From a virus: 43,936 nt of DNA. Location: positions 1-43,936 of the IMG/VR virus record IMGVR_UViG_3300003885_000032. One strand, 5' to 3'. Below, in pieces: positions 1-8,006 of this stretch. The notes under the pieces were generated by a model that searched no databases, was not told the origin of the DNA, and worked only from the letters and a program-made list of their open reading frames with translations. The stretch's first letter is position 1. Every line of letters starts with the position of its first letter. Made by a program: the position numbers and the translations under genes.

Positions 1-61
1 GAGTGTGGATTTGCCAGTGACGAACCCACCGGGGAATGAAATGGGTGGCTTAGCCGCTTGA
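1..61 (+). CDS. GroES-like co-chaperonin, 3' end (partial)
   Basis: This is the tail end of the gene that starts at 43600 near the other window end. In the frame beginning at base 2 it reads SVDLPVTNPPGNEMGGLAA and stops with TGA at 59-61. The last 11 bases of the window repeat the first 11, and joining the ends over that repeat keeps the frame open. The whole protein is then 128 residues. The segment is a glycine- and proline-rich tail beyond the GroES fold. It lies 18 bp upstream of the scaffold gene. The function is taken from the 5' part of the gene. Confidence 0.75.
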   Translation, partial: SVDLPVTNPPGNEMGGLAA

Positions 62-79
62 TAGATTGAATAGGAATGA

Positions 80-1024
80 ATGCAGATGAGTGTAGAGACG
101 CAAAGTGGTAACACGCAACGACGTGAAAACGAGGGTGGCAATGCACCGAACCCGGATAAAAATCAAGAGTTGGATCATTCGACACCTGAATCACTACCGA
201 ATCGGCGCGAGGCAAGAGACGAGCGCGAAGGAAATCGAGACGACTTTGAAGTTAAACGACAGGCGCGTGAGACCGCGAGAAAGGAGGAGGCGCAACACTT
301 AGGGTATGTGGCCGAGGAAGACTGGCAGGGTAAATCTCACGCTTGGCAAGACAGGGATACTTTTCTAGCCACGCAACCGCTAAAGAAAAGGATCGTCGAC
401 ATGAATCAAACGATTCTCAGTCGGGATTCTCAGATCAACCAAATTTCTCAGCAAAACGACAAGCTGGTGCAGCATGTGGCCGAGCAACAATTGGCGGCTT
501 TAAAGTCTTCTCGCAAAGTGGCAGTGGAAGAAGAGGACACGGACAAAGCGGAAGAAATTACCGATCAGATTGCTGACATGAAAGCGGAACAAAAAGCCCA
601 GCAAGCCCAAGCGCAACAAGCCCCGCCGCCGGTCAGAAATGAGCGGATAGAGCAGTTTCAAAAGCAAAATACTTGGTTTAATCAGGACACGGAAATGACG
701 GCGTTTGCCGAGAGTTACGCGCAAGCCTTGGGTAAGAAGCGGGGCTATTGGGAAGACTCGATCATTGATGAGACAGAAGCGGCGGTGAAACGGGCTTACC
801 CGCAAAAGTTTACCAATCAACGTCGGCAACAAGCTTCCCCAGTGGAAGGGGGCAGTAATAATCAATCTTCTACCCGAGAAGCCGCTTCTAATCGGTCTCG
901 TTTCACCGCCAGGGATTTAGACGATGATGCTTATAAGACGATGCAAAAGTTAGTCAAGCAAGGCACTTTGACAGAAAAGCAATATATCGAACAGTTAGAC
1001 AACGTAGGATATTTTAGCGCATGA
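80..1024 (+). CDS. Scaffolding protein (putative)
   Basis: This 314-residue, highly charged and Q/E/K-rich protein lies between the portal region and the head genes, where tailed phages encode the internal scaffold that directs procapsid assembly. Residues 1-90 are polar and low in complexity. Residues about 105-185 look like a coiled coil ending in an A/Q-rich linker (AQQAQAQQAPPP). Residues about 195-240 form a more ordered aromatic segment. The AGGA at 72-75 sits only 4 nt from the first ATG; the in-frame ATG at 86 is an alternative start with better spacing. The stop overlaps the next start (ATGA). Assignment rests on position and composition. Confidence 0.65.
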   Translation: MQMSVETQSGNTQRRENEGGNAPNPDKNQELDHSTPESLPNRREARDEREGNRDDFEVKRQARETARKEEAQHLGYVAEEDWQGKSHAWQDRDTFLATQPLKKRIVDMNQTILSRDSQINQISQQNDKLVQHVAEQQLAALKSSRKVAVEEEDTDKAEEITDQIADMKAEQKAQQAQAQQAPPPVRNERIEQFQKQNTWFNQDTEMTAFAESYAQALGKKRGYWEDSIIDETEAAVKRAYPQKFTNQRRQQASPVEGGSNNQSSTREAASNRSRFTARDLDDDAYKTMQKLVKQGTLTEKQYIEQLDNVGYFSA

Positions 1025-1488
1025 ATGAGAACACCGAAGCAACTGAACCAGACCTACCCCCCACGGCCACACCGAGTAAGAAAACGGTAGTGAAACGCCA
1101 GCGGGTAAGACCGATGATTGGCCGACAGCGCGACGTGATGCCCACGGTGAAGTTGCCTAAAGGCTATACGGGCCGCTGGTTCAATGATGTCAATGATCGC
1201 ATTTACCAACAAACTCGCCACGGCTGGGATTTTTTGGCCGTGAGTGGGGAGGTAAAACAGGGGGATCAGGGCGTGAAAAATGCTAAGCAATCGGGCGAGT
1301 TGTATCGTAAGAATGTGGGCGGTGGGGTGGAAGCTTTTCTGATGGTGATCAAGAAAGAATGGTATGCCGAAGATCGAAAAGCTTATCACGACACTGTGAA
1401 GTTATCGAAGATGAATATAGACAAAGAAGCCAAGAACACACCTGGCGTCTACGGCGGTATCAAGGTCACCGAGAAAATGGGGACTTGA
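1021..1488 (+). CDS. Conserved phage head-region protein, unknown function
   Basis: A 155-residue basic protein whose ATG overlaps the scaffold stop (ATGA), suggesting translational coupling. The N-terminal 45 residues are disordered and proline/threonine-rich. The core has GRWFNDVNDRIYQQTRHGWDF, a pattern I recognise from small proteins encoded between scaffold and capsid genes in podoviruses. A lysine-rich helical part follows (MVIKKEWYAEDRKAYHD). The stop is at 1486-1488, 37 bp before the next gene. It may help capsid assembly, but no function can be assigned from sequence. Confidence 0.7.
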   Translation: MNENTEATEPDLPPTATPSKKTVVKRQRVRPMIGRQRDVMPTVKLPKGYTGRWFNDVNDRIYQQTRHGWDFLAVSGEVKQGDQGVKNAKQSGELYRKNVGGGVEAFLMVIKKEWYAEDRKAYHDTVKLSKMNIDKEAKNTPGVYGGIKVTEKMGT

Positions 1489-1525
1489 TACCCAACCACC
1501 ATTTAATTTTTTAAAGGAATGAATC

Positions 1526-2098
1526 ATGGCACCACCAATTGATCGACCCAATGGCCTACGTCCTGTGTCAACCATCAACGGTTCGGCGTGGATTGGTATG
1601 GTCTACCCCTACACGGTAGATGTACTCAATGCCGCCGCCATTTTTAAAGGTTCCCCCGTGACACTGGAGGCGGATGGTAATGTCGCTGCCAGTGCAGCGG
1701 GTGATATTATTTTAGGGGTTGTCGTCTCGGTACAGATTGACGAAACGGTGTCACAAACTTTGCACCCAGGTTTCCTACCCGCGTTAACAGTGGGGACAGT
1801 GATGGTGGCCGTGGGGCCGGATATTCTCTATGAAGCGCAAGAGGACGGCGTGGTATCTACCTTGGCTTTATCTGATATCGGCGGCAACTTGGATATTGTG
1901 GTGGCAGCAGGCAGTACGTTAACGGGTCTGGCGGCAGTGGAGTTAGACAGCGATACCCTAACCGTGGCCGGTTCTGCCCAATTCCGCTTAGTGAGTCACC
2001 CAGAAACCCCCGAAAATGATGTCGGCAATGTCGGCACCCGGTGGCGGGTTCGCTTGAACAGTGGTGAGTCTCATCTTGGTTCGGTTAACGGTATTTAA
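1526..2098 (+). CDS. Head decoration-like structural protein
   Basis: A 190-residue, beta-rich and Gly/Val/Ala-rich protein directly upstream of the major capsid gene. The N-terminus (PNGLRPVSTINGSAWIGMVYPY) followed by AAIFKGSPVTLEADGNV resembles phage head proteins with a small beta-barrel, in which a GDPV-like turn is followed by an A-rich strand and a LGVV strand. AAAGGA lies 8 nt before the ATG. No signal peptide or enzyme motif is visible. It probably sits on the capsid surface as a decoration or head-stabilising protein. The family match is from memory; the head role is inferred from the neighbours. Confidence 0.6.
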   Translation: MAPPIDRPNGLRPVSTINGSAWIGMVYPYTVDVLNAAAIFKGSPVTLEADGNVAASAAGDIILGVVVSVQIDETVSQTLHPGFLPALTVGTVMVAVGPDILYEAQEDGVVSTLALSDIGGNLDIVVAAGSTLTGLAAVELDSDTLTVAGSAQFRLVSHPETPENDVGNVGTRWRVRLNSGESHLGSVNGI

Positions 2099-2111
2099 GG
2101 AGCAATAAACT

Positions 2112-3023
2112 ATGTCAACCGTATCAACAGGTACATTAGCGAAACGGCTTTTCCCCGGCGTCAACGCTTGGTATATGGAAGCCGTCGCAGACTTTGAAGA
2201 GCAGCATTCGTTGTTGTTTGATGTCAGCACGACCGAGCGTTATTCGTTTGAAGACATCGGCATTGTGGGTTCCGGTTTAATGCCGGTGAAACCCGAAGGC
2301 AGCCCCATTTCATTCGACACGATTAGCCAAGGCTTTATTGATCGCTACACGATGGTGGCTTATGCACTGGGCATCAACATCACGCACGAAATGGTGATGG
2401 ATGATCTGTATGATTCCCAAGGCAAGCAGATGTCGAAATATTTGGGAAGATCCGGTCGTAAAACACGGGACATCGTGGGCACCAACATCTATAACGATGC
2501 GTTCAACGGTGCCGTGACTTATGGCGATGGGGTGGCTTTGATTTCAGCCGCTCATCCCCTGGAAACAGGCGGGACTTGGAGTAATCGTCCAGCGGCTTTT
2601 GCTGATTTAAGTGAAGCCACGCTAGAGCAAGCGGTGATTGACATCGGTGGCTTTCCTGATGGCAATGGCATCAACATGGAAGTGATTCCTACACAATTGA
2701 TTGTGACGCGCAGTGATCAATTTAATGCGCATCGTATCTTGTTCTCGGACTTGCGCAGTGGTTCCGCTAACCATGATACCAATGCGATTAAAGACATGAA
2801 CCTGTTTAAAAACGGGTTCACCGTGGGCCGTCATTTGTCCGATGCCAATGCCTGGTTTGTGCGTACCGATGTCGAGGAAGGCATGAAGTACGTGGAGCGT
2901 GAAGCGGAAAAACTGTTCATTGATAATGAGTTCACCACCATGAATGCCCAATACATGGCGTACTCTCGTTATGCGTTCGGTGCTTCAAACAAGCGTGGCA
3001 TCTACGGTAATTCTGGCACTTAA
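2112..3023 (+). CDS. Major capsid protein (HK97-type fold expected)
   Basis: A 303-residue protein at the expected place after scaffold and decoration genes, with a strong AAGGAG ribosome site 10-11 nt before the ATG. Recognisable features are the start AKRLFPGVNAWYMEAV, a central DRYTMVAYALGINITHEMVMDD segment and the C-terminal SRYAFGASNKRGIYGNSGT. The pattern resembles the HK97-fold coat proteins annotated as gpT-like or major head subunits. It would self-assemble into the icosahedral shell with scaffold and portal. A GC-rich hairpin follows the gene at 3049-3077 and may lower expression of the genes downstream. Confidence 0.85.
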   Translation: MSTVSTGTLAKRLFPGVNAWYMEAVADFEEQHSLLFDVSTTERYSFEDIGIVGSGLMPVKPEGSPISFDTISQGFIDRYTMVAYALGINITHEMVMDDLYDSQGKQMSKYLGRSGRKTRDIVGTNIYNDAFNGAVTYGDGVALISAAHPLETGGTWSNRPAAFADLSEATLEQAVIDIGGFPDGNGINMEVIPTQLIVTRSDQFNAHRILFSDLRSGSANHDTNAIKDMNLFKNGFTVGRHLSDANAWFVRTDVEEGMKYVEREAEKLFIDNEFTTMNAQYMAYSRYAFGASNKRGIYGNSGT

Positions 3024-3048
3024 TCCTCTTTTTTTCATGAAATAATTA

Positions 3049-3077
3049 ACTGGGGTGAGTTAACCACTGGCCCCAGT
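3049..3077 (+). other. Intercistronic hairpin after the capsid gene
   Basis: ACTGGGG at 3049-3055 pairs with CCCCAGT at 3071-3077 around a 15-nt loop that contains GTTAAC. No T-run follows, so it is not a typical intrinsic terminator. Lying between the capsid gene and the next ribosome site (GGGAGG at 3080-3085), it could stabilise capsid mRNA or partly block readthrough. Seen in sequence; the role is inferred. Confidence 0.5.
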
Positions 3078-3090
3078 CAAGGGAGGAAAA

Positions 3091-4413
3091 ATGGCCATTA
3101 TTTACGTCGATTCGAATGCAGCGGGATTGAACGACGGCACCAGTTTTGTGAATGCTTTCACCACACTGAATGCCGCTTCTGCGGTTTTTGTGGCGAATGA
3201 TGAATGTTACATGGCACACAATCACAGTGAAGTGAGTGCCGTGACATTGAGTATTACGTTGGGCAATACTTCTTTGGCTGACTTGATGAAAATCACACGG
3301 GTCAACAGTAGTACTGAGCTTTACAGTCCGACCAATGGATCAGATACCAATGCTTTTGATATCACAGGGGCTAATTCTGATTTAGAACTTCGAGGGGCGA
3401 TGAGCTGGACGGGGGTTAAATTTAACGTTGAAGATGACATTAAATTTAATTTTGGGGGGAACAATCAATTTACGGATTGTCACTTTACGTTGTTTGGTTC
3501 CTCTGGTCGTTTTTTGTTGGATGATGAAATTGCTTTTTCTCGATTCCTTAATTGCACTTTTGATTTTACCCATGCATCCGGTTCGTTTATTCAGTTAGAT
3601 GCCTCTCCACAACTGATCGGCTGTACTTTTTTGGGCAATGTAGTGTCGGCAGGACTGTTCCAAAGAAATGCGGCAGGAAGAAACATTGATATGGTTTGTC
3701 AGGGTTGTGATTTTTCTCAATTAACCCATTTGTCTAATGGCCCATTAATTGGGTTTGCGGGGGCAGCGTCTAGAAAATTTAAAGTGAAATTGGTCAATTG
3801 TCGCATGAAAACCGCTGTGCCAGTGGGAGATGCGATGACGAATGATGATCAAAGCTATGCTTTGGAGGCCAGTGATGATGGCAGTAATAATGATTACAAT
3901 GAGAAAACTACTTATCGTGGCACTTGGTCAACCAACAAATTAACTTACTACTTAGCCACGGATGCCTACACCGATAGTGATACGGCCACACCATTAAGCC
4001 ATGAGTTGGTGCCTGTTGCCGAGGTAGGGATAGCGAGTGGGTTGTTGGGCGATAAATTTTTAGCTCGATTAGATACCCTCGGAGCAGCGACGTTGACAGT
4101 ACAGGGCTTGGAGAATTTCACCACGGCTTTGACTCAACGGGATTGTTTTCTGTTGGTGTCGTATTTGGGGAATGGTACGACGACGCAGCATCAAGTGGAT
4201 TCGCAGCAAGAAACGGCTAAACCCACTTATACAGCCCTAGCTGCTGGGTCAGGATTGGGTAATTGGAATGCGCCTCCTGGCAGTTCACGGTCTATTCAGT
4301 TAACGGCAGCCATCACAAATACCAAGATTGGGCTGTACTCGGTACAAGTCGTGTTGCATCAATACGAGTTGGGTCGAAGCTTGTTGGTGAACCCTGTGGT
4401 TACGGTGACATAA
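3091..4413 (+). CDS. Beta-helix-like virion protein, copy 1
   Basis: A 440-residue, Ser/Thr/Gly/Asn-rich protein paralogous to the product of 5387-6739. Both begin MAIIY, share a YSPT.GSDT motif near residues 75-80 and share a C-terminal ENFTTALT.R domain. The middle has short repeating strands with aligned C.F and F.NCTFDF motifs, as in right-handed parallel beta-helix proteins. The ribosome site is GGGAGGAAAA. No catalytic motif is visible. Its place between the capsid and tail-connector genes suggests a surface head fibre, decoration or receptor-binding role. The fold and role are inferences; the duplication is directly visible. Confidence 0.65.
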   Translation: MAIIYVDSNAAGLNDGTSFVNAFTTLNAASAVFVANDECYMAHNHSEVSAVTLSITLGNTSLADLMKITRVNSSTELYSPTNGSDTNAFDITGANSDLELRGAMSWTGVKFNVEDDIKFNFGGNNQFTDCHFTLFGSSGRFLLDDEIAFSRFLNCTFDFTHASGSFIQLDASPQLIGCTFLGNVVSAGLFQRNAAGRNIDMVCQGCDFSQLTHLSNGPLIGFAGAASRKFKVKLVNCRMKTAVPVGDAMTNDDQSYALEASDDGSNNDYNEKTTYRGTWSTNKLTYYLATDAYTDSDTATPLSHELVPVAEVGIASGLLGDKFLARLDTLGAATLTVQGLENFTTALTQRDCFLLVSYLGNGTTTQHQVDSQQETAKPTYTALAAGSGLGNWNAPPGSSRSIQLTAAITNTKIGLYSVQVVLHQYELGRSLLVNPVVTVT

Positions 4414-4725
4414 ATGGCAAAGCAATATCGAGTACCAGGATTAGGGACATTCAATGATGCCACGGAGTTAAGCAGTCAGCGGTGGGGAGAGGTAGGTACG
4501 TTTGCACGGGCGGGGTCGGTCGCAGTGTCTCCCCTCAAACCCAATTTCAATATCAATCGTTACCGAATACCCCACACCGGCACCCTGAATGCGATAGGGA
4601 TAGACGCGAGTTATCGTGTTCCCGAATCAGGCACCCATTTCACTTTTAGTGAGGCCACTTTAGCACGAAGCAGTGTGAGTACTCATTCTAATATTTATCG
4701 GCGTCGGCGTCGCTTAAGGAGATAA
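4414..4725 (+). CDS. Small basic protein with YR(V/I)P repeats
   Basis: A 103-residue protein whose ATG immediately follows the stop of the preceding gene, implying coupled translation. It contains three repeats of the form (Q/R/S)YR(V/I)P..GT at residues about 4-12, 46-55 and 67-76. The last ten residues are almost all arginine (IYRRRRRLRR). The basic tail could contact DNA or the capsid. No family is recognised. Its position within the structural cassette suggests a minor virion component. Confidence 0.6.
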   Translation: MAKQYRVPGLGTFNDATELSSQRWGEVGTFARAGSVAVSPLKPNFNINRYRIPHTGTLNAIGIDASYRVPESGTHFTFSEATLARSSVSTHSNIYRRRRRLRR

Positions 4726-4729
4726 TCCA

Positions 4730-5047
4730 ATGTCAGTGATTTTACTCAATGCAGTGACCGCCACGGGGGTGGGTCAAAGCTTTCAAAATAATAATGGGTT
4801 TGTGTCCCACACCGTGCAAGTCATGGTGACTGGATCACCGACCGTGGTGGTGGTGGATTTAGAAGGCTCCCTCAATGGGGTGACTTGGTTTCAGTTACAA
4901 CAATATACGTTTGATGCGGCAGACATCACTGCACAAGCGGCCTTATTTCACCAAAATGATAAATTGGTGGATTATGTACGATTAAATTTAATCACTTTGA
5001 CAGGTGGCACGGCCCCGACCGTGGTGGGATTGTGGACGGGATTTTAA
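4730..5047 (+). CDS. Small beta-sandwich-like virion protein
   Basis: A 105-residue, beta-rich protein preceded by AAGGAGATAATCCA. Residues about 20-55 (HTVQVMVTGSPTVVVVDLEG then SLNGVTWFQL) match a pattern common in small phage structural proteins, where a DLEGSLDG.TW turn links two strands. Alternating Val, Leu and Thr suggest an immunoglobulin-like or jelly-roll domain. It probably decorates the head or neck. No enzyme motif is visible. The next gene starts one base after its stop. Confidence 0.6.
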   Translation: MSVILLNAVTATGVGQSFQNNNGFVSHTVQVMVTGSPTVVVVDLEGSLNGVTWFQLQQYTFDAADITAQAALFHQNDKLVDYVRLNLITLTGGTAPTVVGLWTGF

Positions 5048-5048
5048 G

Positions 5049-5387
5049 ATGCGTAATCGCAATTTAGCATCGATCAAGCGTTATCAGCCAGGGGATTATT
5101 TAGCGGTCTGTGATGTGTGTGGCTTCACGTTTTATGCGAGCCAATTGTCGCTCACTTACCGCAACACCCGTGCTTGTGAGCGTTGTTTTGAGGTGCGTAA
5201 TCCGCAAGAGTTTTTAGTGCGCCAACCCAGCGGCATTAGACCGCCCTGGACGCGGCCCAAAGCCTTGGTGGATGATAACGCGGGAGTGATCCCTTACCAG
5301 TTCGCAGGCTTAGGCATGTTTTTAGAAATCGGTGGGACTCAGGGGTTTAATATTCCAGGGTTTGGTATTTTTACAGGAGTGGATTAA
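5049..5387 (+). CDS. Zinc-finger-like virion-associated protein
   Basis: A 112-residue protein. I place the start at the ATG at 5049, one base after the previous stop; an upstream in-frame ATG at 5004 would lie inside the previous gene. Two CxxC pairs, CDVC and CERC, are spaced about 26 residues apart, followed by RNPQEFLVRQPSG. This layout is widespread in small phage structural-region proteins and should bind one zinc ion. The C-terminus is Gly/Phe-rich (GLGMFLEIGGTQGFNIPGFG). The TAA stop overlaps the next ATG (TAATG). Role unknown, probably virion assembly. Confidence 0.7.
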   Translation: MRNRNLASIKRYQPGDYLAVCDVCGFTFYASQLSLTYRNTRACERCFEVRNPQEFLVRQPSGIRPPWTRPKALVDDNAGVIPYQFAGLGMFLEIGGTQGFNIPGFGIFTGVD

Positions 5388-6739
5388 TGGCCATTATTTA
5401 TGCCTACTCTGGCGCAGTGGGGGCCAATGCTGGCACGAGTTGGGCCGATGCTTATACGTCAGCCGCGACCGCTTACAATGCTTGGACGGTGGGGGATGAA
5501 GTCTGGGTGGCGGATGATCATACCGAGTCAGTCACAGGGACTCACAATATTGGGGCAACCAATAGCAGCATCAATAATAACATTGTGATTTATCGCATGA
5601 ACCGAGCGACAAATACTTATAGTCCGACCACGGGTTCAGATACTAGACAATATAACTTAACCAGTTCAGGGGCTGACCTACGATTTTCTGATGGCTCACT
5701 TGATTTATATGGTTTGATGGCAGGGTTTTTCTTTGCAGCCTTTGATAATATTTCACTGCGTTATAGTAACTGCCATCAGAATATGATTGATTGTTATTTT
5801 GAATTAAATGATAGCGGTTCTCGGTTTGAACTGGGTAATGCAGGATCACAAATTGGTAGTACCTACACCACATTTTTACGTTGTACTTTTGACTGGACAG
5901 TCTCAGGTGGTCAGCTAAGACAAGAAGGCAATGTTATTAGGATGACAGATTGCGTTTTCAAAGGAAGTGCTGATCCTAACGGATTATTCCGTGTGGCGGA
6001 TGAACAAGATACGCAGGTTTATATTGTGGGTGGTGATTTCTCTCAAATGACTTCGATGCCTGTTTTAGTGAATGTGGATGATGGTGATCCAGAGACCAGT
6101 AGCGTCTGGCATTTTATCGCCTGTAAATTGCCAGCAGGACAGGTGATTCATACTGACGAATTTGCTTCAGATGGTTGTTTTATTTACCTCCACAATAGCA
6201 GTGATGGGAATAAAACTTACGTCTCGGCTCGCTATGGATTGCGAGGGGATGTGGAGATTGATCTCACCACGTTCTATAACGGGGCGAATCATTATATCGA
6301 CATTGATGGGGCTAGGTCGCTGTCTCATAAGATGACGATTAAAGCCAACACAACCTTGGCGAATGGGTTGGCGTCACTGGAAATATACGGTCGGTTTGCT
6401 GGCACCGGGGCCAAAACACTAAGCCTGGAAATACTAGAAAACTTTACTACAGCACTGACCAAGCGTGAGTGTTGGCTTGAAGTGATGTATCTAGGTGAGT
6501 TAGATTCCACTCGCTGGATCAGTGCCGAAGACCGAGAAATGGCTGGACTCACTTTCACCGATTTATCGGCGGGGGCAGGGATTTTGAAATGGTTAATCCC
6601 TCCCGTGGGGGCAAGGTCGGTCAAAGTCTCAACCACGATTAACGTCGTCAAAGCCGGATCATACCGAGCGGTATTGCATGTCGCTAAGTACGAAGCCGGT
6701 AAACAAGTTAACTACAACCCGAAAATCGATATTACTTAA
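5387..6739 (+). CDS. Beta-helix-like virion protein, copy 2
   Basis: A 450-residue paralog of the product of 3091-4413. It has the same MAIIY start, a YSPTTGSDTR motif at about residue 80, a middle of short strands including FLRCTFDWT, and the same C-terminal domain (LENFTTALTKREC, then PPVGARSVKV and YNPKIDIT at the end). It is preceded by AGGAG and overlaps the previous stop by one base. Sequence divergence is substantial, so this is an old duplication or two different adhesins sharing ends. It is likely exposed on the virion. No catalytic residues are obvious. Confidence 0.65.
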   Translation: MAIIYAYSGAVGANAGTSWADAYTSAATAYNAWTVGDEVWVADDHTESVTGTHNIGATNSSINNNIVIYRMNRATNTYSPTTGSDTRQYNLTSSGADLRFSDGSLDLYGLMAGFFFAAFDNISLRYSNCHQNMIDCYFELNDSGSRFELGNAGSQIGSTYTTFLRCTFDWTVSGGQLRQEGNVIRMTDCVFKGSADPNGLFRVADEQDTQVYIVGGDFSQMTSMPVLVNVDDGDPETSSVWHFIACKLPAGQVIHTDEFASDGCFIYLHNSSDGNKTYVSARYGLRGDVEIDLTTFYNGANHYIDIDGARSLSHKMTIKANTTLANGLASLEIYGRFAGTGAKTLSLEILENFTTALTKRECWLEVMYLGELDSTRWISAEDREMAGLTFTDLSAGAGILKWLIPPVGARSVKVSTTINVVKAGSYRAVLHVAKYEAGKQVNYNPKIDIT

Positions 6740-6751
6740 GGAGATTTAGCC

Positions 6752-6880
6752 ATGCCAAGACACAGTAAAACACCGAAGCGAAATCCAGGCACTCCCATTC
6801 AATTTCAACCCAGTAAAAAGAAGGTGAAGAAAAAGCCAAAACCGCCAAAGAAAAATCTCATGAGAGGGGAGTCATCATGA
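6752..6880 (+). CDS. Tiny Lys/Pro-rich basic protein (42 aa)
   Basis: A short reading frame with an excellent ribosome site (AAGGAG) 8 nt before the ATG. It ends in a four-base ATGA overlap with the next gene. The product has about 14 lysines and arginines and 9 prolines in 42 residues, including KKKVKKKPKPPKK. It is probably disordered and able to bind nucleic acid. It may be packaged or help the connector. No homolog is recognised. The support is the translation signals and the coupling on both sides. Confidence 0.65.
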   Translation: MPRHSKTPKRNPGTPIQFQPSKKKVKKKPKPPKKNLMRGESS

Positions 6881-7146
6881 TAAAACCGACCGTGGGCAGG
6901 CTGGTGTTGTATCGTCATCCTAGCACTAAAAACATCAATAATATCAATCAGACGATGCATCCCAGTGTGGTGTGTTATGTCCATGATGAGGGCAAGATTA
7001 ATTTGTCAGTCTTGGGTTCGGAGGGCCAGCAATACGCACAAGAAGCCGTGACGTTGTTTCAAGGGGAGGCAAAAGATTGTCCACCAGGGCAGTGTTGCTG
7101 GATGGATTATCAACGCAAAGTCACCACCTCACAGAAGGAGTCATAA
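6877..7146 (+). CDS. Conserved small phage protein, unknown function
   Basis: An 89-residue protein beginning MIKPTVGRLVLYRHP, coupled to the preceding tiny gene by ATGA. The pattern GR.VLYR, then PSVVCYVHDEGKINLSVLGSEG and C-terminal CCWMDY resembles a small beta-barrel protein found in many phage genomes in which GRIV is followed by H-rich strands and an end with C.W. Its position among virion genes suggests a structural or assembly role. No function is known to me. Confidence 0.65.
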   Translation: MIKPTVGRLVLYRHPSTKNINNINQTMHPSVVCYVHDEGKINLSVLGSEGQQYAQEAVTLFQGEAKDCPPGQCCWMDYQRKVTTSQKES

Positions 7147-7148
7147 CC

Positions 7149-7286
7149 ATGCCGATGCATCCCAGTCAGCCGATTAAAGCGGCTAAAGCCCCAAAAACAC
7201 CGATTGGTAAACCGCCGAAAACGATGGGGCAGAAAAAGGTACTCATGCACATTGGGGCGAAATCAAAAGGGAAGATAGGAGAATAA
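7149..7286 (+). CDS. Tiny Lys/Pro-rich basic protein (45 aa)
   Basis: The start is set at the ATG at 7149, which has AGGAG 8 nt upstream; a longer frame from 7077 would overlap the previous gene. The 45-residue product is strongly basic (about 11 Lys, no Asp) with PIKAAKAPKTPIGKPPKT, reminiscent of the histone-H1-like tails seen in some DNA-binding phage proteins. It is the second such peptide in 400 bp. A role in condensing packaged DNA or in assembling the connector is possible but unproven. Confidence 0.6.
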   Translation: MPMHPSQPIKAAKAPKTPIGKPPKTMGQKKVLMHIGAKSKGKIGE

Positions 7287-7289
7287 AGC

Positions 7290-8006
7290 ATGGCCACGAG
7301 TGGCGTTACCACTTATCAGTTAACCCGCGACGACATGATCAAGAGTGCATTGAAGTTGACGGGGGTGCATACGATTGGATCTACCCTATCGTCTGAAATG
7401 CTCAATGATGCGATCATTTCATTAAACTTAATTTTAAAATCCTTAGATGCGATCCCCAACATTAAATGGTTTTCGGTGGGATCAAGCACCGCCATTGCGA
7501 TGACGGGGGCCACTAGCTACCCGGTACCGATCACCCATGCTTGGCTGGATCATGTGGAACACATCAATGGCACCACGATACATCAGTTAATTGAACTGAG
7601 CATCAGAGAGTGGCGCAATATTCGTAATAAGGCATTAGCGGGGAATGCGAAGTATTATTTCATTGAGGCGAACATTAATACCGCCAGTCGCCAAGTGTTT
7701 TTGCACCCCATTCCAGCGGCGGGTTCGATTAATTATTGGCCTCGGCGTCGCATCGAAATCATGACGGCCACAGCGGACAATTTTGATTTGCCCGAAGAGT
7801 TGCAGGGCTTGATTCGTTTTTGGTTAGCGTATGTGTCGTCAGTTTATTACAAGGTGCCCCCTGATCGAGTCGCACAAATTCAGCAGTTATTTACCACCGA
7901 GTTAAACTTAATTCTACCCGAACAAGCCTCACTCATATCACGCTCGTTAAGTGGGTCACCCACCATACATGAGAAGCGTGAAGGTTCAGCAGGGGGTGCG
8001 CAATGA
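7290..8006 (+). CDS. Tail accessory factor, P22 gp4-like, copy 1
   Basis: A 238-residue, largely helical protein with the hallmark N-terminal pattern of the P22 gp4 head-completion family: DDMIKSALKLTGVHTIGSTLSSEMLNDAIISLNLIL, that is, a helix followed by an E/Q-rich turn and a second helix. A beta segment (YPVPITHAWLDHVEHI) and a W-rich strand follow. In P22 twelve copies bind below the portal and start tail assembly. The ribosome site is TAGGAG. It overlaps the following paralog by four bases (ATGA). Confidence 0.75.
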   Translation: MATSGVTTYQLTRDDMIKSALKLTGVHTIGSTLSSEMLNDAIISLNLILKSLDAIPNIKWFSVGSSTAIAMTGATSYPVPITHAWLDHVEHINGTTIHQLIELSIREWRNIRNKALAGNAKYYFIEANINTASRQVFLHPIPAAGSINYWPRRRIEIMTATADNFDLPEELQGLIRFWLAYVSSVYYKVPPDRVAQIQQLFTTELNLILPEQASLISRSLSGSPTIHEKREGSAGGAQ

